Assembly: GCF_046254955.1 (NCBI RefSeq)
Contig: NZ_JBJXRG010000002.1
Coordinates: 62,001 to 126,000, forward strand
Direction: 5' to 3'
Length of the DNA: 64,000 nt
Source of the DNA: Qipengyuania_C sp046254955
GTDB taxonomy: Bacteria > Pseudomonadota > Alphaproteobacteria > Sphingomonadales > Sphingomonadaceae
The notes under the pieces are model-generated. The model did not search any database. It was given only the letters and a program-made list of their open reading frames with translations, and was not told the DNA's origin. Shown here piece after piece: positions 19,498-29,283 of the stretch (its first letter is position 1; each line of letters starts with the position of its first letter). Both the position numbers and the translations under genes were made by a program.

Positions 19498-19512
19498 GAA
19501 CATTTACGGAAC
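19498..19512 (+). promoter_or_regulatory. LexA (SOS) box upstream of uvrA
   Basis: GAAC-ATTTACG-GAAC matches GAAC-N7-GAAC, the reverse complement of the alphaproteobacterial LexA site GTTC-N7-GTTC. It lies 72 bp before the uvrA start. A site of the same type is found before recA at 53435, which supports both. The rest of the 347-bp gap (19237-19583) shows no gene. Confidence 0.85.
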
Positions 19513-19583
19513 ATTGTGGATGAAAGTGGCGCGGCGGGCGCGCCTCTGGACTCTTAGGCACTAACACCCCAGATCGCATCCGC

Positions 19584-22529
<2,946 letters not shown>

Positions 22530-22552
22530 TCGCTCCGACAAGGGGGTGATTT

Positions 22553-23062
22553 ATGGAACTCGAGGCATTCTTTCTGACCACGGCGGAGATTTCCGTCGTG
22601 CTGATCGGTTTCGTCACGATCTTCCTGACATTCGTGATGAGCGGGCGAGAGATCGGCAAGGCAGACCGGATGCACAGCCGCGCATTGCTAACCGGGGCCT
22701 ACCCCTTGCTGTTCGTGCCCTTCGTACCGATCGCGGCCAATGCCTATGGGGTAAGCGAAGCGACCACGCTGTTCAGCTTCCACCTCGCCGGAGTGCTCGC
22801 AAGCGTCATGATCGGTGTCGTGATGATGGGATTCTATTCCCGCCTGAGCTGGGCCGACGTAAAGGAAGTCGGCTGGATACACACCGTGGTGTCATTCGCG
22901 CTGGGCTGGGGTGCCTGGGGGTTCTTCCTTGCAGGCATGCTTGGTTATGCCCCCGCGGGCAACGCCGTGGTGGCCGTGATCTTGAGCTTCCTGCTGACGG
23001 GCACCGCGCTGTTCAGCTTCGCCGCACAGCAGATGAAACTGTTCGACTGGAATAATCCGTAG
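22553..23062 (+). CDS. Small polytopic membrane protein
   Basis: A 169-residue protein with about five hydrophobic helices (near 10-30, 46-65, 73-95, 107-128 and 134-157) and little polar sequence outside them. It starts 24 nt after uvrA in the same direction, with a GGGGG-type ribosome site just upstream. No functional motif is recognised. It may be co-transcribed with uvrA, but the sequence gives no sign of a repair role. Confidence 0.75.
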   Translation: MELEAFFLTTAEISVVLIGFVTIFLTFVMSGREIGKADRMHSRALLTGAYPLLFVPFVPIAANAYGVSEATTLFSFHLAGVLASVMIGVVMMGFYSRLSWADVKEVGWIHTVVSFALGWGAWGFFLAGMLGYAPAGNAVVAVILSFLLTGTALFSFAAQQMKLFDWNNP

Positions 23063-23212
23063 GGATTGAGTCACAGTGCTTCGCGTTCTTTCGCTTGGCC
23101 ACTGAAACGGCGAGCGACCAGCGAGCCGCAAGGGCGACCGCCCGTCGGCCGGTTAGGCCGGAAGCCAAGTGAGCGGACGCGAACGCCGGCGCTTGAGGCT
23201 AAACGAAGACTC

Positions 23213-23557
23213 TCAAACCCGCTCCGCCATTTCGACGAGGTCCTTGGCTTCCTTGAGGCCCATGCCGGTGGCCTCGCGCACCAGCTTGATCGCCTCGATC
23301 TTGCGCCCGCCTTCGATCGCGGCGCGGATTTGCGGGACGGCGAGCATCGCCTCGACGCCCGTGCGCGGGCCGCCTGGCGCGAGGCTGCCGCCTCTCTCGC
23401 TGGCGGGCTCGGGCGGAGGCGTATTCCTGAGGAAGCCCTCGGACTCGCGCTTCTGCTGCTCGATCATGTCGCCGCTGCCGCGCCGCAAGAGGAGGAGGAT
23501 CGCAAGGACGATCCCCGCGCCGACAACGCCGCCGATTAGGGCCGTGGTGATATCCAT
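23213..23557 (-). CDS. Membrane-anchored protein with L7/L12 C-terminal-like domain
   Basis: A 114-residue protein. Residues 6-24 are a transmembrane anchor (ALIGGVVGAGIVLAILLLL) followed by Arg residues. A Pro/Glu/Gly-rich linker leads to a C-terminal 40 residues that read KIEAIKLVREATGMGLKEAKDLVE. That is very close to the helix-loop-helix of the ribosomal protein L7/L12 C-terminal domain, which binds translation factors. The L7/L12 dimerisation domain is absent. It is not the ribosomal stalk protein itself. Its first 37 coding nucleotides and 43 upstream nucleotides are duplicated at 23978-24057. Confidence 0.82.
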   Translation of the reverse strand: MDITTALIGGVVGAGIVLAILLLLRRGSGDMIEQQKRESEGFLRNTPPPEPASERGGSLAPGGPRTGVEAMLAVPQIRAAIEGGRKIEAIKLVREATGMGLKEAKDLVEMAERV

Positions 23558-23600
23558 CCGCGCAAGACTAGCGGGCAGGGCGGGGGAAGGGAAGGAGGGG
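23521..23600. repeat. 80-bp direct repeat, copy 1 (5' end of L7/L12-like gene)
   Basis: This segment and 23978-24057 are the same length and differ at three positions by my alignment (77 of 80 identical), in direct orientation 457 bp apart. Copy 1 covers the start codon and first 12 codons of the minus-strand gene at 23213-23557 and its upstream region. Confidence 0.95.
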
Positions 23601-23646
23601 TGCGCACTAACCCAATCCTAACGCTTCAAGGCCAAGTTCCTGCGTC

Positions 23647-23973
23647 ATGGCAGCAACGCAAGCACCCAAGGGATTCGCAATCCTGTTCGTTCTCGTCGGC
23701 GTGCCGCTGATCATGTGGGACGCATGGTCGACCAGCGGCGAGATCAACAAGAACAGGAGCAGCGCCAATGCGGCAGAGGCGCGGCAGGCGCGCTGCGTGA
23801 GCAAGATGAATGTCGCCGATATCCCGCAGGAAATGCGCGCCGAGCTGTGCCGCTGTGTCGCGAATGAAGCCAAGGCGCGCGGCCTCTCCCCGCGCCCCGA
23901 AGGCTATGACGCCCAGACCCTCGAGCCAATGGTCGAGGACTGCTGGAACCTGCTCGCTTCGAAGTATGGATAA
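23647..23973 (+). CDS. Membrane-anchored four-cysteine protein
   Basis: A 108-residue protein with an N-terminal hydrophobic segment (FAILFVLVGVPLIMW, residues 10-24) and then a small soluble part with four cysteines spaced C-x17-C-R-C-x28-C. The spacing is the same as in the lipoprotein at 2629 and nearly the same as in the protein at 27494. The anchor suggests the cysteine domain faces the periplasm. It lies between the two 80-bp repeat copies; its stop is 4 nt before copy 2. No known domain is recognised. Confidence 0.75.
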   Translation: MAATQAPKGFAILFVLVGVPLIMWDAWSTSGEINKNRSSANAAEARQARCVSKMNVADIPQEMRAELCRCVANEAKARGLSPRPEGYDAQTLEPMVEDCWNLLASKYG

Positions 23974-23977
23974 GGGG

Positions 23978-24057
23978 CGACCACGCCGCCGATTATGGCT
24001 GTGGTGATATCCATCCGCGCAAGACTAGCGGGCAGGGCGGGGGAAGGGAAGGAGGGG
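23978..24057. repeat. 80-bp direct repeat, copy 2 (relic of a gene 5' end)
   Basis: A near-identical copy of 23521-23600. On the minus strand it still has the ATG and codes MDITTAIIGGVV, but then diverges into unrelated sequence, so it is a 5' gene fragment. The two copies stop matching at the same base (after GGAGGGG), and the A/T-rich cassette begins immediately to the right. Confidence 0.93.
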
Positions 24058-24140
24058 GATGGTCAGTGAACCTACAGGCGATGCGTTCTCTCGCTTTACG
24101 AAGGCTTTGGCGGCATTTGAACCTCGTCGTAGCTGCAAGC

Positions 24141-25220
24141 TCAGACCGAGGCGAGGTGGTAAGCTTGACCAATTAGCTCGCAATCCCAGGGATTGCCGAC
24201 TTCCGATAGTTTCGATCTCAGTCGTACATGGCCCAACTTCTCATCAATACGCCTTAGCTCAATAGATGCTTCCGCTAAGGATCGTTCAACTGAGTTATGC
24301 TGCCTGCGAGCTCGTCTAAGTTGGCACTCTCCAGCGGCGTACGCATTTGGCGTGGCTGCATTGATCCTTGCAATATCATCATTGCTAGGCCTTGGTGTCG
24401 AGCCGCGCCCGTACGGGGTCAATACGGCGCAAACATCCGAATGCAGCATATTTTCCCACTTGGGAACAAAATGGCCGTTGGGAGAGCCGTGATGCGCAAT
24501 CTTGTAGAATCGACACTGGCCTCGTGGCGCCCAATAGAGATCGTGAACGCCCTGCCAGCCACTTAAACTCTGTCTGATCTCCAAGTCAGCACCAAATAGG
24601 AGCCATTCGCCTGCGATCTCGAAAACAATTGCTACCGACGTGTCGTTACGATCTGGCTTCCGTAGTACGCGATCGGCATCGTTAGCCGGATGCCAGCCTG
24701 CTATTTCATTCAGGAACAGATCAATGTCTTGATCCGACGGTGAGAGCGACTCGATCCTGAGATCGTTGGCCACCAAGAGCTGACGCTGCGGGCCAGCGAG
24801 GCGCTTGTGATGCTGACGGGTTTCCAGAAGTTTGGCCACCCTTATAAGCTCTTGAACTCCAGATTGGAATTTGGTTCCGTTGACCGGGGCAATCCTCTGA
24901 ATTGTTGCGCGAAACTCGTCATGGCACAAGACTGTCGAATACGAAATTAGACTCTCTGAAGCCCACCCCAGAAGGTCGCTCGCCCCTCTAATGTGATCAT
25001 CATGCCAATGAGTTAGGATGATCAACTGAACTTTTTCAGGGCTAACCCCTATATGTTCTAGATATCTTCGCGCGACGGGAAATCCGTCGTCATCCAAGAA
25101 AGAATCAATCACTATCCATCGATCTTGGCCGACATGGACAACTGAGCACTCGCCAATGCCTTTGCCAAAGATAGAGATTTCTATCTGGTCGGCCTTTGGC
25201 CGATCTAGGTCAATTGTCAT
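24141..25220 (-). CDS. MBL-fold metallohydrolase, ComEC-like catalytic domain
   Basis: A 359-residue soluble protein with a complete metallo-beta-lactamase HxHxDH motif (H71, H73, D75, H76 in LTHWHDDHIRG). A later Asp (LLFGADLE, about 220) and the KIAHHGSPNG motif resemble the nuclease-like C-terminal domain of ComEC/Rec2 proteins. There is no membrane domain, so it is not ComEC itself. It is the last gene of a three-gene operon; its start overlaps the stop of the 25217 gene as ATGA. Codon use is clearly more A/T-rich than the neighbours, a sign of transfer. A nuclease or phosphodiesterase role is inferred from the family. Confidence 0.85.
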   Translation of the reverse strand: MTIDLDRPKADQIEISIFGKGIGECSVVHVGQDRWIVIDSFLDDDGFPVARRYLEHIGVSPEKVQLIILTHWHDDHIRGASDLLGWASESLISYSTVLCHDEFRATIQRIAPVNGTKFQSGVQELIRVAKLLETRQHHKRLAGPQRQLLVANDLRIESLSPSDQDIDLFLNEIAGWHPANDADRVLRKPDRNDTSVAIVFEIAGEWLLFGADLEIRQSLSGWQGVHDLYWAPRGQCRFYKIAHHGSPNGHFVPKWENMLHSDVCAVLTPYGRGSTPRPSNDDIARINAATPNAYAAGECQLRRARRQHNSVERSLAEASIELRRIDEKLGHVRLRSKLSEVGNPWDCELIGQAYHLASV

Positions 25221-25840
25221 AGCTTATCTAAAATCTGATGTGTGTCCAGATCCGCACGATTAGCAGTCGACCGAAGATAGCATATCGCTTCGCGAGTCCG
25301 CATTCCGCTTGCTTTCTTCGTTAGACCGATGATTAGCCTGAATAGGACGCCCGGCGAGATCCGATCACGATCACTTGGCGAGAACTCCTCTAACGGAACA
25401 GAGATCATATGATCCTCTGGTGAGATATCTATCAGCGACTTGGCAAACGCTTCAACTTTACCTTCCGAGGTTACAGACTCTACTACGCACTCCCACTCTT
25501 GAAGGGTGCTAACTGAGCGTTCGCCATAGACTCTCGATTTGAACACTTCTGGAAAGTCCAAGATCCTCGCTCTTCGTTTCTCTTCCTCATCTCGCTGTTG
25601 ATGAAGGGCTGGGTTATCCAGTGGATGCAGATTTTCGTACTGGCCAAGATAGTCACTTGATCTCGACGTGGTATCGGACTTTAGTCGATTGATTGATCTT
25701 TGGACAAAGTCCTCGTCGACGAATGAGAAGTCGCGCTTCTCATATTGCCATAGGTCGATATCAAATCCGTCTACGATGGTCTGCTCTCCGAGCAGTTCCT
25801 CTGTATGCTGGAGTTGCAATGCTTGAGCTGCTTCGCTCAT
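25217..25840 (-). CDS. Hypothetical protein, middle gene of MBL cassette
   Basis: A 207-residue soluble protein with no signal peptide or membrane segment. It is rich in Asp/Glu/Arg, with a highly charged stretch around residues 80-95 (QQRDEEEKRRARIL). The region after about 105 has alternating strands and helices (WECVVESVTSEGKVEAF; PLEEFSPSDRDRISPGVLFRLIIG). No family is recognised. Both ends overlap neighbours by 4 nt (ATGA), which fixes it as part of one transcript with the MBL-fold protein. Low G/C matches its partners. Confidence 0.72.
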   Translation of the reverse strand: MSEAAQALQLQHTEELLGEQTIVDGFDIDLWQYEKRDFSFVDEDFVQRSINRLKSDTTSRSSDYLGQYENLHPLDNPALHQQRDEEEKRRARILDFPEVFKSRVYGERSVSTLQEWECVVESVTSEGKVEAFAKSLIDISPEDHMISVPLEEFSPSDRDRISPGVLFRLIIGLTKKASGMRTREAICYLRSTANRADLDTHQILDKL

Positions 25841-26526
25841 GAGCTTCTGCCCACGCTTATCATATGGGAGATAATTTCCCTTGATTGGTATATTATTTGA
25901 TCAAAACGCTCTGTGACGATTGCGGAGAAGTTGAAGGTTTGATTCTCGTCCGCAATATGATGATTTATGTTCATGAAAACACCAACGTCGTTCTCGACTC
26001 TTGTTGAAGGTTGAACTGTAACATTGATCGCTCCGAGACTTCCATACTCTGGAAACTTCGCCCTAAAGGCCAACGTCGAGAATCCACCAGCATCATCTTT
26101 GCCTTTGTGATCCATCAGCTTTCCATAGTCTCCCCACTCTTCGATTGGCGCAAGACGTCGCCCAAATTCCTGTCTTTGTTTCCAAGAGTTCAGCCTGAAG
26201 TGGGCCCAGTAGTTCACACCAACTGCTTCGATCGGCGTGTGAGGCAACAGTTCACCGAAAATCCTGGCGAAAAGATCAATGCTGCGAACCAGTGGCTCTG
26301 CGGCCGCTTGAATCAGGCACCTTTCAGTTTGAATATCGAACTTCATTCCCGGTATCTGAAATTGAGAGACTTCAGCATGGGCAATACTGAGCCTTGCAGA
26401 GTCTTCTTCTTCGCTAGTGATCAAGCCGTGTTTTGAGAGCCAGGCAGGATGAAATATTGCTGGATTGAAGGTACCGTTGGCAATGATGTTGACGCCTTGC
26501 TCTTCAACGAAATCCATAGCCGACAT
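25837..26526 (-). CDS. Hypothetical protein, first gene of MBL cassette
   Basis: A 229-residue soluble protein. The start at 26526 is preceded by GGGGGA; an in-frame ATG at 26517 is an alternative. The pattern is of alternating beta-strands, with a recognisable block HTPIEAVGVNYWAHFRL near residues 95-111 and a C-terminal strand/helix segment (TFNFSAIVTERFDQIIYQSREIISHMI). I do not recognise the family. As first gene it is likely read from a promoter in 26527-26699, where an operator-like dyad is found at 26614. Confidence 0.72.
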   Translation of the reverse strand: MSAMDFVEEQGVNIIANGTFNPAIFHPAWLSKHGLITSEEEDSARLSIAHAEVSQFQIPGMKFDIQTERCLIQAAAEPLVRSIDLFARIFGELLPHTPIEAVGVNYWAHFRLNSWKQRQEFGRRLAPIEEWGDYGKLMDHKGKDDAGGFSTLAFRAKFPEYGSLGAINVTVQPSTRVENDVGVFMNINHHIADENQTFNFSAIVTERFDQIIYQSREIISHMISVGRSS

Positions 26527-26613
26527 GATATTCCCCCACGATTTCGCGTAGTGGGCGCATAGTCGAAGGTGAATATGGCTGCAATGGGGCGATGCAACGT
26601 GATTTCCATAGCT

Positions 26614-26627
26614 TGTACGATTGTACA
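26614..26627. promoter_or_regulatory. Operator-like dyad TGTAC-N4-GTACA
   Basis: A 5+5 bp inverted repeat (TGTAC GATT GTACA) in the 173-bp gap between the divergent starts at 26526 and 26700. It could bind a dimeric regulator of the cassette or of the HTH gene. No binding protein is identified, and such short dyads can occur by chance. Confidence 0.4.
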
Positions 26628-26699
26628 GGAATGACCTTTCCTACTTAAGCCGATATGCAATATTTTCTTGGGTTCCCTCCACTCCATCAGGAGCGAACT

Positions 26700-27452
26700 A
26701 TGAACGCCCTCGTCTCCATCGAACCCACCCGCTACACCATCTTCTCCCCGCAGGCGCGGGCGAAGTTCCTCGACCATCTCTCCATTAACGGAAACGTCCG
26801 GCTCGCCTGCAAGGTCGCGGGAGTCTCCTCGCAGACCGCCTATCGCGCACGGCGCAAGCATCCCGAGCTGGCGCAGCTGTGGGATGCGGCGCTCGTCAGC
26901 GCGCGCTCGCATGCCGAAGATGTCCTGGCCAATCGCGCGCTGGATGGCACCGAGGAAACCGTGTTCTACCACGGCGAGGAAGTCGCCACGCGCATCCGAT
27001 ATGACTCCCGCCTGCTGCTGGCGCATCTCGCGCGGCTGGACCGGATGGCCGAGCGCGCGGACGTGACCGCCACGCTCCCCGTGTTCGACGAGGCGATTGC
27101 GGCGCTGGAGGAGGGCCGGGAGGTGGCCGATATTCTCCCGCAGGACAGTGCTCCATGTGCTCCATCGCGTAGGATTTCCGCCCAGGAGAAGGAGGCGCAG
27201 GAACAGGCCGAACGCGAGGCAAGTTGGGCTTATGACGAGCGCGTGCGGCTGATGGAGCGGGCGCGGCCCGAAGATGCTCCGCTGATCGAGGAGATGAACG
27301 ATGATCCGGGCTACGATCTCGAAGTGGTGCAGCTCGAGGCGTTCGAGGAAGGTCTGGACGAGTGGTGGACGATCAGGGACGAATACGAACTCGACGAGCG
27401 GCTTGAAGCGCGGGATCTCGCGCTGGAAGGCAACGAGGAGACTGAATGTTAA
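26700..27452 (+). CDS. HTH protein resembling terminase small subunits
   Basis: A 250-residue protein. The start at 26700 (MNALVSIEPTRY) is set by AGGAG at 26689; an upstream in-frame ATG (26655) has no such site. Residues about 20-55 (ARAKFLDHLSINGNVRLACKVAGVSSQTAYRARRKHPEL) form a helix-turn-helix of the type found in phage terminase small subunits and related DNA-binding proteins. The rest is acidic and helical. No other phage gene is near, so a chromosomal or domesticated DNA-binding role is as likely as a phage one. Confidence 0.75.
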   Translation: MNALVSIEPTRYTIFSPQARAKFLDHLSINGNVRLACKVAGVSSQTAYRARRKHPELAQLWDAALVSARSHAEDVLANRALDGTEETVFYHGEEVATRIRYDSRLLLAHLARLDRMAERADVTATLPVFDEAIAALEEGREVADILPQDSAPCAPSRRISAQEKEAQEQAEREASWAYDERVRLMERARPEDAPLIEEMNDDPGYDLEVVQLEAFEEGLDEWWTIRDEYELDERLEARDLALEGNEETEC

Positions 27453-27493
27453 CCGGATTTGTGCTACAAGTGGGCGATTGAGGAGGGACTCTC

Positions 27494-27862
27494 ATGGGAA
27501 AGATCGGGGCAGCAATCGGCGCGGGGATCATCGCAATCTACGTCTTCGTGCAGGTCTTCACCGGGCTGGGCGGGACGATACCGGGCATGGACGGCCCGGG
27601 CGACGCATCCAGCTTCGCCGAAGGACCGCAGATGCGCGGGTGCCTGCGCAATCTCGCCAAGGAAGGCGCCAGCGAGGCGCAGGCGCGCGACACCTGCGGC
27701 TGCATGTTCCGCGAGTTCGACAAGCGCGGCCTCTCGCTATGGGATGCGGCGAACGAGGATAACTTCGCGATGATGAGCGAGATCACGCGCGATTGCGCGG
27801 CGGTCCACGGGCTCGACGTGCCTCCGCTGGGCGGCTCGGGTGGTGACAGCGACTGGGGGTAA
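27494..27862 (+). CDS. Membrane-anchored four-cysteine protein
   Basis: A 122-residue protein with GGAGG before its ATG, an N-terminal hydrophobic helix (IGAAIGAGIIAIYVFVQVF), a Gly/Pro linker, and a small domain with cysteines spaced C-x17-C-G-C-x30-C. It ends in a Gly/Asp-rich tail. The pattern FREFDKRGLSL after the CxC compares with ANEAKARGLSP in the protein at 23647, so the similarity extends past the cysteines. Function is unknown; a periplasm-facing domain is inferred. Confidence 0.75.
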   Translation: MGKIGAAIGAGIIAIYVFVQVFTGLGGTIPGMDGPGDASSFAEGPQMRGCLRNLAKEGASEAQARDTCGCMFREFDKRGLSLWDAANEDNFAMMSEITRDCAAVHGLDVPPLGGSGGDSDWG

Positions 27863-27890
27863 CGCCCTCAAGTAGCGTAGCGGTAGGGCG
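27863..27890. repeat. Hairpin repeat with CAAGTAGCGTAGCG loop, copy 1
   Basis: CGCCCT and AGGGCG flank a 16-nt loop beginning CAAGTAGCGTAGCG. It follows the four-cysteine gene at 27494. The stem differs from the other two copies by a matched pair change, so the hairpin itself appears conserved. Confidence 0.8.
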
Positions 27891-27972
27891 ATAACGACTT
27901 CCCGCTTGGAACGACTCGCACTGCAGGAGTAACCTGTCGTCAATCGCAAGGAGAGACTGCAGGAGACTGACC

Positions 27973-28404
27973 ATGACGTGGCAATTGGCGGGTGCGGCAA
28001 TGGTGCTGGGGCTGGCGAGCGGCGCGGCGGCGCAGGACGGGCAATATGCCTATCTCGGGGCCTCGCTGTTCGGGACCGAGGAAGTGGGCGGCAACGGCGC
28101 GCCCGATCCGGCGAGCGCGGACTTCTCGGCCGAGATCGACCTTAAGGGCGGGGAGATCTGCTACCTGCTCGAGCTCAACGAAATCGCGGACTTCGCCGCT
28201 GCGCATATCCACGAAGGCGCGCGCGGGCGCAACGGACCGCCGGTCGTGACATTGCAGCTGGCGGGAGATGACGGCGAAGATGTGTGCCAGGCGGTCGATC
28301 CGGAGGTGCTGGCGAAGATCGCGAAGCGGCCGGGGAGCTATTACGTCAATGTCCACACGGAGGCATTCCCGACCGGCGCGGTGCGCGGCCAGCTGCGAGA
28401 CTGA
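27973..28404 (+). CDS. CHRD-domain secreted protein
   Basis: A 143-residue protein with a signal peptide ending at GAAAQ, followed by a CHRD (chordin-like) domain: GASLFGTEEVGG near the start, AAHIHEGARGRNGPPVV in the middle and SYYVNVHTEAFPTGAVRGQL at the end. These are the usual family landmarks. The start is preceded by AGGAG. Biochemical function of bacterial CHRD proteins is not established. It is flanked by copies of the hairpin repeat on both sides. Confidence 0.88.
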   Translation: MTWQLAGAAMVLGLASGAAAQDGQYAYLGASLFGTEEVGGNGAPDPASADFSAEIDLKGGEICYLLELNEIADFAAAHIHEGARGRNGPPVVTLQLAGDDGEDVCQAVDPEVLAKIAKRPGSYYVNVHTEAFPTGAVRGQLRD

Positions 28405-28407
28405 TTG

Positions 28408-28431
28408 GCCTCAAGTAGCGTAGCGTTAGGC
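28408..28431. repeat. Hairpin repeat, copy 2
   Basis: GCCT and AGGC flank the loop CAAGTAGCGTAGCGTT. It starts 3 nt after the stop of the CHRD gene. Confidence 0.8.
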
Positions 28432-28441
28432 GGAGAAGGAG

Positions 28442-28467
28442 CGCCTCAAGTAGCGTAGCGTTAGGCG
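28442..28467. repeat. Hairpin repeat, copy 3
   Basis: CGCCT and AGGCG flank the same loop as copy 2, 10 nt after it. It lies just past the stop of the convergent rlpA gene, so copies 2 and 3 sit between two convergent genes. A termination role is possible, but no T-tract follows. Confidence 0.8.
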
Positions 28468-28475
28468 GCCAGAAC

Positions 28476-28994
28476 TCAGCTCTCGAGCAGCTCGAGCTCG
28501 ACCTTGGCATGGCCGCGGCGAATCATGCCGATTTCCTCGGCAGCAGCGCGGCTGAGGTCGATTGCACGGCCCTTGGCATAGGGCCCGCGGTCATTGATGC
28601 GCACGATCACGCTCTTGCCGTTGCGCGGGTTTGTCACGCGGACCTTGCTGCCGAAGGGCAGGGTGCGGTGCGCGGCCGTCATCGCGTGCATGTCGAACCG
28701 GGTGCCGCTGGCGGTCAGGCGGCCATGGAAGCGGCGGCCGTAGTAGCTGGCAACGCCTTCGCCGAGCGAGCGGGCCTGCGTGTCGAGCGGAGCCTCGATC
28801 GCGGTAACGTCGACCGCGCCCGGCACGACTTCGGGCTCCGGATCGGGGATCGCGATATGCTCAAAGTTGTCGGCAAAATCGCCTTCGCTGGCCAGAGCAG
28901 AAGTCCCGGCGTTCGCGGGCAGCAGTAGGGCCGCGGCAAATGCCGAGCTGCGCAGTGTGCGCAAGATCGCTGTCCTGAAGAGCCCTTCCGTCAT
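28476..28994 (-). CDS. rlpA: RlpA-like septal ring lytic transglycosylase
   Basis: A 172-residue protein with an N-terminal signal sequence and a double-psi beta-barrel domain (about 78-170): GVASYYGRRFHGRLTASGTRFD, TAAHRTLPFGSKVRVTNPRNGKSVIVRINDRGPY and the Asp-containing GRAIDLSRAAAEEIG. These match RlpA, which cleaves glycan strands lacking peptide stems. The SPOR domain of larger RlpA proteins is missing, so septal targeting is not shown. Confidence 0.9.
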   Translation of the reverse strand: MTEGLFRTAILRTLRSSAFAAALLLPANAGTSALASEGDFADNFEHIAIPDPEPEVVPGAVDVTAIEAPLDTQARSLGEGVASYYGRRFHGRLTASGTRFDMHAMTAAHRTLPFGSKVRVTNPRNGKSVIVRINDRGPYAKGRAIDLSRAAAEEIGMIRRGHAKVELELLES

Positions 28995-29250
28995 CGGAAG
29001 CTATATACAGGCGGCGCGTTGCCGATGGGACTATCCCAAGGGCGCTTAAACCCGCGATTCACTCCGCTGGTCGCGGAATCGGGAACGATTAACCAAGATA
29101 TGGCGCGAAAGTGGAGCTTCGCGGAGTTCAGGAACCCTGGTTTCCCGCGCATACTCCCGCGAACAAGACGCGGCGATTGCAGAACGGATAGGTGCGAAGT
29201 TTGCACTCTTGCGGACTCCCCAAGAATGCGAGAGCCATACCATGAGGCCC
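28995..29250. other. Intergenic region upstream of rlpA
   Basis: Between the rlpA start and the terminator at 29251 I see no convincing gene. A TATATA element at 29003-29009 may be part of the rlpA promoter. Open frames running through it on both strands lack ribosome sites and sensible protein patterns. Confidence 0.5.
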
Positions 29251-29283
29251 AAAGCAAATGGGGCCGGCATTGCTGCCGACCCC
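29251..29283 (-). terminator. Rho-independent terminator, minus strand
   Basis: On the minus strand GGGGTCGGC and GCCGGCCCC form a 9-bp stem with loop AGCAAT, followed by ATTTGCTTT. It ends a minus-strand transcript that would cover 29284-29880, where no protein gene is seen. Confidence 0.75.

Noticed and set aside
24141..25220. Competence protein ComEC
   Set aside because: The MBL domain resembles the ComEC C-terminal domain, but the membrane channel domain is absent and the frame begins right before the MBL core.
27863..28467. CRISPR array
   Set aside because: Only three copies with spacings of about 520 and 10 bp, each a hairpin with its own stem; no spacer-like regularity and no cas genes.
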